Source: an uncultured Planctomycetaceae bacterium (GTDB taxonomy: Bacteria; Planctomycetota; Planctomycetia; Planctomycetales; Planctomycetaceae). Taken from it: 41,827 bases of DNA. The DNA lies in assembly GCA_913031625.1 (NCBI GenBank), contig CAJWGB010000018.1:1-41827 (forward strand), given 5' to 3'. Below, one piece after another: positions 1 through 10,200 of this stretch (positions are counted from its first letter, which is position 1; each line of letters opens with the position of its first letter). The translations under genes were made by a program, and so were the position numbers. The notes under the pieces are model-generated. The model did no database searches. It had not been told where the DNA came from and was given only the letters and a program-made list of their open reading frames with translations.

Positions 1-51
1 TTGCATTCCAAGGAACCCCCTTCCGCGCAGTGCAGTTTTTGGAGCCACTGA

Positions 52-369
52 ATGTCGTCATTCTTGAGTGAATTGGACGGAGGTCTGGAATCCCTTTCTG
101 AAATAGAGGGATACGAGTTTCTCAGCGACCTCGATGCAGGATTTGAAGAGGAGTTGAAGTCTCTGGGAGTCGATCCCGGGTCTCCAACTGCTGCAAAACC
201 TGGATCAGAAGAGAAGGTGATGATGCTGGCAGCACGTTATGCAGCCGGCCTGCCTCTGTGGCACACCGATGACTGCTATGACCATGGCCCCGGCAGCGTC
301 GGGAACCTGTTCATGGAGAACATTGGACGGGAAGAAAGCGACAGCGAAGAAGATTTCGTCGTCGCTTAG
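52..369 (+). CDS. Small acidic protein, unknown function
   Basis: A 105-residue protein that I do not recognise. It is strongly acidic, especially in the first 45 residues and at the C-terminus (ESDSEEDF). There is no signal peptide or membrane segment, so it is probably cytoplasmic. A central part (about residues 55-95) has a single Cys in the stretch HTDDCYDHGPG and could form a small fold. The start is supported by TGGAG about 8 bases upstream, and the gene is followed within 25 bases by a strong terminator, so it is very likely expressed as a short unit. Any upstream gene lies outside the window. Coding is supported by position and terminator rather than by homology. Confidence 0.6.
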   Translation: MSSFLSELDGGLESLSEIEGYEFLSDLDAGFEEELKSLGVDPGSPTAAKPGSEEKVMMLAARYAAGLPLWHTDDCYDHGPGSVGNLFMENIGREESDSEEDFVVA

Positions 370-392
370 TCGTACTGAATCCATCAAACAAA

Positions 393-424
393 AGGCCGGT
401 CGCTCAGCGACCGACCTTTTTTGG
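393..424 (+). terminator. Rho-independent terminator of the small acidic gene
   Basis: Seven-base-pair stem GGTCGCT/AGCGACC with a one-base centre, extended by flanking pairs and followed directly by a run of six T. It lies 25 bases after the stop of the gene at 52-369. Confidence 0.85.
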
Positions 425-455
425 TGTTACAGCCATGCCCTGTTGTGGGAGATAC

Positions 456-486
456 GAAAAACAGGCCAGTCAAATGACTGGCCTGT
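456..486 (-). terminator. Rho-independent terminator for the minus-strand gene at 514-828
   Basis: A perfect 12-bp stem (ACAGGCCAGTCA paired with TGACTGGCCTGT, two-base centre, 461-486). Read on the minus strand it is followed by five T, so it terminates the minus-strand gene ending at 514. It sits back to back with the plus-strand terminator at 393-424. Confidence 0.85.
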
Positions 487-513
487 GACGTGTGATCTCA
501 TTGTAAATGGGGC

Positions 514-828
514 CTAAAACCCTCGGTCTTCGCCCTCAATTCGTTCCTGAAGCTCATCTCGTTCCCGTCGAGTCATTTCCAAGTCGAACATCAGGTATTT
601 TACATCCAGCCGAAGCTGGGAAAGAGCCTCCTGAACCAGGTTCAGGATTCGCCGCCGTCGCAGCACAGATTCTGCAACGCGATTGTATGACTTTATCAGG
701 GTCTCTTTGCTCTCATCGTCCACACCGGCCGATTCAAGCAGCTCTCCCAACTCCACCAATTCGGCTGGCAGGTCGCTGTCGTGAGTATCCTGAAATCGTT
801 TGGGCTGAGACATCGAATCAATCCCCAT
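514..828 (-). CDS. Small coiled-coil protein, unknown function
   Basis: A 104-residue protein, not recognised beyond its shape. The first 40 residues are acidic and polar. From about residue 45 to the end it is continuous heptad-like helix rich in Arg, Glu and Leu (for example RRRRILNLVQEALSQL, then MTRRERDELQERIE), so a coiled coil or helical bundle is expected, in the cytoplasm. The ATG at 828 has AGGAAGAG just upstream, though the spacing is short; an ATG at 813 with GGGGA upstream is the alternative. Minus-strand termination is provided by the hairpin at 456-486, which supports this as a real single-gene unit. Confidence 0.65.
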   Translation of the reverse strand: MGIDSMSQPKRFQDTHDSDLPAELVELGELLESAGVDDESKETLIKSYNRVAESVLRRRRILNLVQEALSQLRLDVKYLMFDLEMTRRERDELQERIEGEDRGF

Positions 829-1255
829 TTCTCTTCCTGAACTTTTGACCCACCATGGATTCTGAACGGGGCTGGAACCCATCGCAAGCAAATAGAACAC
901 GAACGCCACAATTATTGCACGGTCCTCCCGGAAGATTTGCCATGGCTCTGTAATCCGCAAATCTGCCGCGGCCAGGAAACCTGACAGGACTCTGCTTCGC
1001 TTCTGTTGAATGTTGGCGGTCAGCGCGGCCCGCTTTCCGACATCCCAGCAAAAACATTGGTCTCCCCCGGAATCGCCGCTTCTGGTAGGCTTTCAACCAG
1101 TCCAAATCTCGTCTCCGATCACCCACCTTTGGGCGATTTTTACCGCTCATCGCAAATCGGAAACATTTCCAAGTCTACACCTGGATTCCTGTGTGACAGG
1201 GACGTCACCCACAGACACCTGGTCAACAATCAGCCTGAGTTCACCGCCACGACGG
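829..1255. other. Intergenic region between divergent genes
   Basis: About 430 bases between the minus-strand coiled-coil gene and the plus-strand secreted protein. Open frames here run across the region without ribosome sites and look fortuitous. It should hold the promoters of both flanking genes, and an AT-rich patch (AATTATTG, near 909-916) is the only promoter-like stretch I notice. No RNA gene or repeat seen. Confidence 0.4.
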
Positions 1256-4000
1256 ATGGTCTTCCGCGCGATTGGGGTGAGCCTGCTCCTTGTCGCGTGC
1301 GCCGGCGCCCAGGAACCGTGGAAACCCGTCCCTCCCGTTCCTGATTCGGTGACGATTCGAAGCCGAAAGGGGCAGCCCGGAGTCGACAATCCGGAATTCA
1401 TCTTTCATTTCGAATCAACTGCCGGCTTTCAGAAGATCGCCTTACAGACCCCTCGAACTCCGGCACGCCTCATTGACGAGTTTCGCGCCACTGTCCGCAT
1501 TCGTGCCCTTCGTCGAGGCATCCGGGCAGCAGTGCGACTTGTTGTCCCGGCGCAGAACGACCCTCGAACCGGACGCCCTCTGGTGACCTTCATCGAAGGC
1601 GATGCCTATGTGGACGAAGAGGAGTGGCAAACACTCAGCGTCCGCATCACAGACGAGAAGATTAAGGCACAGGCACGATTGCTTCGGGCTCAGCTGAGCC
1701 GCCCCAATATTTCTCTGGCAGGAGGATATGCCAACGGAATCGTCCTGCTGGCAGAAGCCAATCAGGGCAGCTCCGGCGTGGAAATCGGAGCCACCAGCTG
1801 GGGTCCGGTGATTGCTCCCAGTCAGATTGTGACCACGCGGCCCGTCTCTCAGACCACCCGCGAATCACGATTGAGAGTCGATCGCGACCAGGTCATCTTT
1901 AAAGGGCGGTCAGTCTTCCCTGTGATGATCCCGGATCATGGTGAATCGCCCGATCTGTTTCGTCAGCTGCGAACCAACGTGATCTGGGTTCCCAACCTGA
2001 ACTCCGTCACTCGTATGCAGAGTCTGATTGACCGCGACTTCGCTGTGATGGCCACGCCCCCACATCCACAGTTTGATCCGGGCGACTTCCGAGCTCCTCT
2101 GGAATCCCTACCGCCTCTTGACCAGACAGCTGCAGCGCCGGACCTCTGGTATCTGGGAACCGGAATCCGTGACAGCCAGATTCCTCATCTGCTTGCGTGG
2201 GCTCGAGAAGTTCGCAGTGCAGATCGCCTTCGGCAGCGGCCTTTAATTGCAGATCTCGTGACAGGGGAAGGAGTCGCTTCGCGACTGGTTGACTCGGTTG
2301 GTATCAGTCAGAACGCAATGTCGTCGTTCAGGTCCTTTGGAGGATCAAGGAACCGCGCGTTTGTCCGACAGAACGCATCGGCTCAGGTGACGCTTCCATG
2401 GCAGTGGATTCAAACTGAACATTCTGCTGACTATGTCGCGTGGCGTGAGAAGTCAGGCATGGCTCCGGCCTACGTCGAACCGGAGCAGATCCTCATGCAG
2501 TTCGTATCCGCTCTGTCTGCAGGTGCCCGCGGGATTGGATTCTGGAAAACGAAGCCACTCAACACAGACAACAGTCGTGACCGGGAAACAGCACGCGCTA
2601 TCGAACTCTCAATGCTGTATCTCGCCGTCATTGAGCCATTGCTCATCGATGGACAGCTTGAGGGTCATGTCAAAATGGTGTCGAGTAAGAACAGCGTGGA
2701 GAAAGCATCGTTTCTCAGGGAACTGATTGGCGGCGAATCCGATCCGTTCCGGCACTCTTCCATTCCCGGAGGCCCGGACGCTGCGGTCATCAATTCCGGC
2801 GTGACATCGCTCATCATCGCCGGCTACTGGGACACGGCCTCACAGTTTGTTCCGCAACAAATGTATTCTGCGGAGTCATCACTCGTAACAGCCGCCGCTG
2901 AAACAGCCTCCGCATGGGAAATCAGCCCGACGATGCTGCGCGGGTTTAGACGAGTTCCCGCTCCAGGTGGCCTCCGGCTGTCATTCAGTGGATTCGACAT
3001 GCTGACTATGGCTCTGGTCACATCAGATCTGAAACAACGCGCTGAGATTCAGCAACGCATTGCTGACGGAGCTCCCAGGGCTGCTCGACTTTTTCTTGAG
3101 CTCACACGCCTGAAAGCCGACCGTGTCGCACGCACGTGTCAGATCATCGATTCACTCCAGGAACCGGATGAGCGTGGGCGGGCGTTACAGATGCGTGCAC
3201 AGAACTGGATCGCTCAGGCGGAATCTGCACTGGCAAGCAGCAACTATCGGGCTGTGGAAGAGTATTCAAGACAGGCTCTGAAAGACCTGCGCACGATCCA
3301 GACTCGGTACTGGTATCGTGCGGTGCAGGATCTGCCAACTCCAGCGGCGAGCCCTCACGCCGTGAGCTTTTCAACACTTCCGGATCACTGGCGTTTGATG
3401 AACCAGGTTCGAGCCAGCAGCGTGTCTCAGAATCTGATCCCCTCAGGCAGTTTTGAAGCGGATCTTGAGTCGGGAGAGTGGATCCCGGTGGTAACCGATG
3501 AGAAAAAGTATCACGCGGGAGCAGAAGTCGTTTCTGAGTCGTCAGGAAACAAAGTTCTTCGGATGCGTACGTGGGCGCGATCCGGTCGTAATGTCGCCAC
3601 TGACCTTGAGCCGGCACTGCTCGTGCAATGCCCTGAGATTGAAGTCAGCAAAGGGGATGTCCTTGAGATCACCGGACGAATTCGAGCGGGCCACGGCGTC
3701 CACACATCGCTCTCAGCACCACTCCTGATTTTCGACAGTGACCTCGGACCGGAATGTGCTGTCAGTCCCCATGTCGAGCCCGACTGGCAGACCTTTCGGA
3801 TCATGCGACAGGCATCAGAGTCGGGTCCGTTCAAGGTCTGGCTGGCGTTGAAAAGCCCGGCAGAAGTTCTTGTGGACGATCTGTCCGTATCGCGGCTTAC
3901 TCCGCTCGCAGCGCCTACAAGCCCCATTTCGCCTGCCTCAAACCGGAATTCTCGTTCCCAGGCTCGGGGCGCCGGGTACTCTCGCCCGATTTTTCCGTGA
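1256..4000 (+). CDS. Large secreted protein, TIM-barrel-like with C-terminal carbohydrate-binding-like domain
   Basis: 914 residues from the ATG at 1256. The frame stays open upstream to 1010 but only this start begins with a signal sequence. The segment SLLLVAC (Cys15) also fits a lipobox, so it may be a lipoprotein. Residues about 20-190 look like a beta-sandwich. Residues about 205-560 resemble the (beta/alpha) barrels of glycosidase-like proteins: they open with VIFKGRSVFPVMIPDHG, followed by regularly spaced beta-alpha units. Then comes a helical region (about 600-700). Residues about 720-890 have the pattern of jelly-roll carbohydrate-binding modules, starting NLIPSGSFEADLESG and ending VLVDDLSVSRL. 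I cannot place catalytic acids, so hydrolase activity is inference. It acts outside the cytoplasmic membrane. There is no obvious ribosome site. It stands alone, upstream of fbaA. Confidence 0.7.
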   Translation: MVFRAIGVSLLLVACAGAQEPWKPVPPVPDSVTIRSRKGQPGVDNPEFIFHFESTAGFQKIALQTPRTPARLIDEFRATVRIRALRRGIRAAVRLVVPAQNDPRTGRPLVTFIEGDAYVDEEEWQTLSVRITDEKIKAQARLLRAQLSRPNISLAGGYANGIVLLAEANQGSSGVEIGATSWGPVIAPSQIVTTRPVSQTTRESRLRVDRDQVIFKGRSVFPVMIPDHGESPDLFRQLRTNVIWVPNLNSVTRMQSLIDRDFAVMATPPHPQFDPGDFRAPLESLPPLDQTAAAPDLWYLGTGIRDSQIPHLLAWAREVRSADRLRQRPLIADLVTGEGVASRLVDSVGISQNAMSSFRSFGGSRNRAFVRQNASAQVTLPWQWIQTEHSADYVAWREKSGMAPAYVEPEQILMQFVSALSAGARGIGFWKTKPLNTDNSRDRETARAIELSMLYLAVIEPLLIDGQLEGHVKMVSSKNSVEKASFLRELIGGESDPFRHSSIPGGPDAAVINSGVTSLIIAGYWDTASQFVPQQMYSAESSLVTAAAETASAWEISPTMLRGFRRVPAPGGLRLSFSGFDMLTMALVTSDLKQRAEIQQRIADGAPRAARLFLELTRLKADRVARTCQIIDSLQEPDERGRALQMRAQNWIAQAESALASSNYRAVEEYSRQALKDLRTIQTRYWYRAVQDLPTPAASPHAVSFSTLPDHWRLMNQVRASSVSQNLIPSGSFEADLESGEWIPVVTDEKKYHAGAEVVSESSGNKVLRMRTWARSGRNVATDLEPALLVQCPEIEVSKGDVLEITGRIRAGHGVHTSLSAPLLIFDSDLGPECAVSPHVEPDWQTFRIMRQASESGPFKVWLALKSPAEVLVDDLSVSRLTPLAAPTSPISPASNRNSRSQARGAGYSRPIFP

Positions 4001-4025
4001 AAAACGAACGACCCCTGGACGGGCG

Positions 4026-4064
4026 TTGAATCTTGCTTGAAGCAACGTCGATAGTCGGCATACT
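4026..4064 (+). promoter_or_regulatory. Candidate sigma70-type promoter for fbaA
   Basis: Two overlapping possibilities upstream of the aldolase: TTGAAT (4026-4031) with GATAGT (4050-4055), spacer 18; or TTGAAG (4037-4042) with CATACT (4059-4064), spacer 16. A small palindrome, TTGCTTGAAGCAA, overlaps both. Pattern only. Confidence 0.35.
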
Positions 4065-4116
4065 CCCCGTCTGAAATCGACTCATTTAATCAATGTCAGT
4101 GACGCAGAGCGCGTCC

Positions 4117-4124
4117 GGAGGAAA
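4117..4124 (+). promoter_or_regulatory. Ribosome binding site that decides the fbaA start
   Basis: GGAGGAAA lies seven bases before the ATG at 4132. The upstream in-frame ATG at 4093 has no such site, so 4132 is the better start. Confidence 0.75.
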
Positions 4125-4131
4125 GTCAGCC

Positions 4132-5163
<1,032 letters not shown>

Positions 5164-5190
5164 GCAGACCAAACAGGAACAGACCCCATT

Positions 5191-5222
5191 GAGGCCGCCT
5201 TTCGAGGCGGCCTCTTTCTTTT
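5191..5222 (+). terminator. Rho-independent terminator of fbaA
   Basis: Stem GAGGCCGCCT/AGGCGGCCTC with a short TTCG loop (5191-5214), followed by a T-rich tail TTTCTTTTG. It lies 27 bases after the aldolase stop. Confidence 0.9.
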
Positions 5223-5223
5223 G

Positions 5224-5687
5224 TTCATTTCAATTGGCGTCCTGATGTTCGCATTCATCGGAGCCATACTCACATTCCTGCTACCAGGGTTACCTCCGGG
5301 ACCGTAATGGCAGTTCTTTGCTCTCTGCTGTTCCTTGTCCCCTGTGCCGGGGTGTTGGTCGTGGCCGATGCGAAAGCACCCAGATTCTGAAGCGGCACGG
5401 AATCAAGGCAGGATTCCTGGACGGCCGAATGCCGTTAAGGAATCCACCCGGCAGACCGCTTAGGAATCGGATGCCGCAGCCTTGAAGATTCACTCGTACT
5501 TACCCCCAGTGTAGGGCAATTTGCCCCGATTTCGGCACTTCTGGTCTTGCTACGGGTTAACCAGAAGTTCCGAATTCCGTGGTGGGAAGTAACCAGAATA
5601 AATGTTCCGCTGGTTTGGCGTTTGCCGAGTTAGACGCAAGGAGCATTAGGCTTCTGTTGTTCTCCACGCCATGGACGGAGCACTCGG
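5224..5687. other. Intergenic region upstream of the FadL-type gene
   Basis: About 460 bases with no convincing gene on either strand. It contains several short inverted GGATTCC/GGAATCC motifs between 5390 and 5470 and the repeated ACCAGAA motif described separately (5537-5598). It must carry the promoter of the outer-membrane protein gene. Confidence 0.4.
5537..5598. promoter_or_regulatory. Repeated ACCAGAA motif, candidate regulator binding sites
   Basis: ACTTCTGGT (5537-5545) pairs as an inverted repeat with ACCAGAAGT (5560-5568). TAACCAGAA at 5558-5566 is repeated in direct orientation at 5590-5598, 32 bases on, which is about three helical turns. Three related half-sites about 100-150 bases before the FadL-type start codon suggest an operator array. 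The 5537-5568 pair could also fold as a hairpin in RNA. Confidence 0.4.
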
Positions 5688-6967
5688 ATGCGCACTTCAC
5701 TGAGGCTTGCGGCAATTGTTGCCGTACTGACAGCTCTGAACTCGCCCAGGGAACATATCTTTCCAGTGGTGGCCCCGTTGGGCAGGGTTTTGGAGGGGCT
5801 ACAACCGCAGCACCTCTCGATGGCATTTCAGCCACTTACTGGAACCCGGCGTCAATCTCTGACGTTCAGAAACAGCTCGGATTTGGGTTGGGGCTGGTAC
5901 TCCCGGAAATGCAGACCAGTTCGTCAGCCTTTGGTGCTTCAGGCACATCGCGAGCAGAGCCCGGTGTCTCAGCGATTCCTAAGATCAGCTGGGTTCACCG
6001 CGAAGAAGGCTCCCGCACAACTTATGCCGTAGGAATTCATGGCGTAGCCGGATACCGAACGAACTATGCCGCCAGCACCACCAACCCACTCTTCACACCA
6101 CAGCCAAATACTGTGGGCACACCCGGCGGTTTCGGCAGCGTACACACGGAAGCACAGTTTCTGCAGCTTGCTCCGATGATCAGTTATGCGATCACAGAGA
6201 ACCTCAGCATTGGAGGTGGGCCGACGATTACACTCGGGGATGTCACGGTTGACCCATTCGTTTTCGCTGCGCCTGATGACGCGGACGGAACCCTTCAACC
6301 TCGTTACCCGGGCGGCACCGGTTCACGAATGCACTGGGGCGGTGGTGCGCAGTTTGGTCTGTATTACGTGAGTGACAATCACATTCACCTTGGGTTTTCT
6401 TTGAAGAGCACGCAGCGGATGGAGGACTTCCGCTACAACAGCGCCGATGAACTCGGACTTCCTCGCACAGTCCGCACCAAGATGGAACTGCCCATGATCC
6501 TTTCATGGGGAGCCGCTTACTCAGGAATCGAAGACCTGATGATCGCCGTCGACCTGCGTTACCTCGACTTCGAGAACACCGACTTCTGGGGTGGCTCAGG
6601 ATTTAATCCGGACGGAAGTCTGATCGGACTTGGCATGGAAAGTGTCGTCTCGGTTTCGACCGGGGTTCAATACGATGTGAGTGATGACCTGACTGTCCGC
6701 TGCGGCTATATGTTCACGGAGAATCCATTCCCACCAGCTGCGACGATGATTGCGGCCGCAGCTCCTCTGTTTTATCAGCATCAGGTCAGCTTCGGTCTGA
6801 CGCGGAAACTGAGCGATTCAGCCAGTGTGCACATGGCCTACACCTACTATCCGACAAATGCGATGACCGGCCCCATTGTCACGGCAGCGGGAGCCATCCC
6901 GGGGTCCAGCGTTTCAACGCGAGCTTTTGTCCACATGCTCAACATTGGTGCTACGATCAAGTACTGA
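5688..6967 (+). CDS. FadL/OmpP1-type outer-membrane beta-barrel protein, with an apparent frameshift in the signal peptide
   Basis: Outer-membrane channel of the FadL/TodX family, which takes up hydrophobic compounds. The mature part (roughly 405 residues) starts AQGTYLSSGGPVGQGFGG and continues SATYWNPAS, the family's N-terminal hatch pattern (alternating Gly/Ser/Ala, then the NPA motif). It goes on as amphipathic beta strands and ends with MLNIGATIKY, an aromatic C-terminus typical of outer-membrane barrels. The ATG at 5688, with GGACGGAG seven bases before it, begins a good signal peptide (MRTSLRLAAIVAVLTAL). However, that frame differs from the barrel frame, which is open only from 5579 with a non-signal N-terminus. 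A single-base loss (or two-base gain) near 5730-5745 explains this. Either an assembly or sequencing error or a real inactivating mutation is possible. Single-gene unit. Confidence 0.8.
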
Positions 6968-7293
6968 TCTGCATGACCGAATAAGGTCCTGTATCCACAG
7001 ATTCCCGATTCTTTCGGAATTTCGGGAATAGCTCCTGCAGGGCCGGCTCACATCGGGCGTTCCGACAGTGACGCCGGACCAGTGGACCGGCAGACAGTGC
7101 TGGCCCCTTCTGCCTGCCAGGAGGACAACTGGTTTTTGCCCGTCCCTGCTGTTTACAGCGGAGGCGGTTTCCTTTCGTGCATGCATTCCTCCGAACTCAG
7201 GTCGTCCGAGGGTGTCTGCCGGGATTGGGGATTCGCTATCATCCCGCCCCGCTGGATATGTGAATTCTGCAGCAGAAGCAAACGGTCAGTTGG
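6968..7293. other. Intergenic region with a hairpin, between FadL-type gene and hrpA
   Basis: About 325 bases. An inverted repeat ATTCCCGA (7001-7008) / TCGGGAAT (7022-7029) lies 34 bases after the barrel gene and could terminate it, but it has no T-run. The rest shows no convincing gene; open frames there lack ribosome sites. The hrpA promoter should be here. Confidence 0.4.
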
Positions 7294-10200
7294 GTGTCCG
7301 AGTTTTCAGACATTGAGAAGCAGATTGGATCCGCAATGCGTGCGGACCAGTTCCGACTGCGCAGGTTCCTCAGGTCCATCCGGAATGCTCGAAGGAGTGG
7401 CAAGCCGTTCGATCGAAATCTTGAGAAGCTGAAGAAACAGCTTCTGCAGTCATGCAATCGCTATGAACTGCGACGAGCAGCCGCACCTCGAGTGACCTAC
7501 CCGGCTGATCTCCCGGTCGTGGAACGCAGGGACGAGATTGCCGCCGCCATTCGTGATCACCAGGTGATCGTAGTCTGCGGCGAAACAGGCTCGGGAAAAT
7601 CCACGCAACTCCCGAAGATTGCTCTCGAACTCGGACGCGGCATTGGAGGCGTGATCGGTCACACTCAACCACGGCGAATTGCCGCACGGTCCGTGGCAGT
7701 TCGTATCGCAGAGGAACTCGGCTGCGAGACCGGACAGCAGGTCGGATATCGAGTGAGATTTAATGACTCGTCCGGTCCGAACACGCTCATTCGACTGATG
7801 ACCGATGGGATCATGCTGGCCGAGACACAGACTGATCGTTTCCTCGATCAGTACGACACCATCATTGTAGACGAAGCCCACGAACGGTCCCTCAATATTG
7901 ATTTCCTGCTTGGATACCTGAAGAGACTGCTGCCGCGTCGACGAGATCTTCGGGTGATCATTACATCAGCCACAATCGACGCCGAACGATTTGCGGAACA
8001 CTTTGGAACCACCTCTGAGCCGGCACCGATTCTCACCGTGGAGGGGCGGACCTATCCGGTCGAGGTACGTTACCAGCCTCCCGGTGCACTTCGAGATGAT
8101 GACGCTGCGCCACGCAGTCGCCGAGACGAAGAACGCGATACTCAGGACGCCATTGCCACGGCAGTGAAGCAACTCGCCGACACAGACAACGGCCATATTC
8201 TCGTCTTCCTGCCGACAGAACGAGACATTCGTGAAACAGCGAAACGTCTTGGTGGAATTCGTTTTCCAGGTGATTCAGCAAGCAAGCCAACCGAGATTGT
8301 TCCGTTGTTTGGCCGGCTGTCGATGTCAGACCAGGCGAAAGTCTTTCGAGCCTATGATCATCGTCGCATCGTGCTTGCCACAAATGTGGCTGAATCTTCG
8401 CTGACTGTGCCCGGCATTCGAGCGGTCGTCGATACAGGCACTGCACGCATCAGTCGTTATTCAGCACGCTCGCGTATGCAGCGACTGCCCATCGAACCGA
8501 TCTCTCAGGCGTCAGCCAGACAAAGAGCAGGGCGATGCGGGCGAGTTGGCCCCGGAATCTGTATCCGACTTTATGACGAAGACGACTACGAAGGGCGAGA
8601 GGCATTCACGCCCCCGGAAATTCAGCGAACCAACCTTGCATCCGTTATTCTCCGTACGATCAATCTCAAACTCGGCCGACTCGACGAGTTTCCGTTCATC
8701 GACCGTCCAAGGCCGACCACAGTCCGGGAAGGCTACCGCACTCTGGAAGAACTGCAGGCCATTGAGCGAACGGTGAACGCTCCTGAGGCGGAACTCGTTT
8801 ATCGGCTGACAGAGATCGGGCGTCAGATGGCGATGCTGCCGGTTGAACCTCGAATCAGCCGCATGATTCTTGCTGCCATCGATGAGCAGGCTGTCCCGGA
8901 GGTCCTGATCATCGCGTCAGCACTGGAACTCCAGGATCCGCGCGAACGACCGGTGGAACATCAACAGGCAGCCGATGAAGCTCACGCTGAATTCCAGCAC
9001 GACGACAGCGACTTCCTGACGCTGTTGAACCTATGGGACGCATGGCATGAGCAGAAGAAGAAACTGAGCAGCAGCCAGCTCAGGAAGTGGTGTCGCAGCA
9101 GGTTCCTGTCATGGATGCGTATGCGTGAATGGGTGGATATCCATCGACAGCTGAAAGACCTCCTCAGCGACAGTGGTGACAGGACTCTCAGGAAGGCAGC
9201 CACACTCCATCCGGTGAAAGACCGTCGCAATGACGTTGCCGCCATTCATCGCTCCATTCTCGCAGGGCTGCTGACGAATGTGGGTTATCGTTCTGCAGAA
9301 CGAGAGTACACAGGCGCCGGGAATTCGCGTCTGGCATTGTGGCCAGGCTCGACACTGGCACGGAAGGGGCCAAAGTGGTTCGTAGCGGCCGAGTTGGTCG
9401 AAACATCCCAGCGATTCGCACGAGTATTGGGGCGAGTACAGCCGGAATGGATCGAACGAGTCGGCGAGCACCTGCTCTCGCATGAGCACAGTGAGCCTCA
9501 CTGGGATGCCAAATCCGGAAATATCATGTGCTTCCGACGCTCAACTCTCTTTGGACTTCCCATCGTTCCTCGAAGACGCGTGACATTTGCTCCCGTCAAT
9601 CCTGAAAAGGCACGCGAACTACTTATTCAGTTTGGGCTGGTGGAACTTGGTCTGTTTTATGGTCACCTGGAAAGTGAATCTGTTTCTGACTTTGAAGATG
9701 AGGAGAAACTTCTTGAGGGAGCTCGCAGCCGTCTGACGCCAGGTCAGAAGAAAACAGGGACGAAGAAGCGACGCGGCTGGGAACGAGACTTCCCCTTTCT
9801 GCTGCATAATGTTGGCATTCTGGAAGAAGTGAAGCAGCTGCAGGCAAGGACTCGTCGGCACGACCTGATGCCCTCCGAAGACGTTCTGTTTGACTTCTTC
9901 GACAGACAGATTCCAGCTGACATCTGCGACCGCCAGAAGCTAAAAAAGTGGTTTCAACGCACCGTGCGGTCAAACCCGGGCGTGTTACGTTTTGAACTGA
10001 GTCAGTTCACTGACCCAGACCAGCTGGAGGAAGGCAGTGAGTACCCGTCCCACCTTGAGTGCCAGGGAATGTCACTTCCACTTTCCTACCAGCTGGATCC
10101 TGGCAGGGATGCTGATGGAGTCACCGTCAGCGTCCCTGTGGAAGGCCTTGGACTGCTGAATAGCCAGCAGCTGACATGGCTGGTACCTGGCCTTGTCGAG

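Noticed and set aside
4093-4131. Upstream ATG of the aldolase at 4093.
   Set aside because: No Shine-Dalgarno; the ATG at 4132 has GGAGGAAA at ideal spacing and matches the family N-terminus.
5290-5493. Minus-strand open frame of 67 codons in the intergenic region before the FadL-type gene.
   Set aside because: No ribosome site, Arg/Pro-rich composition and no recognisable domain; more likely spurious.
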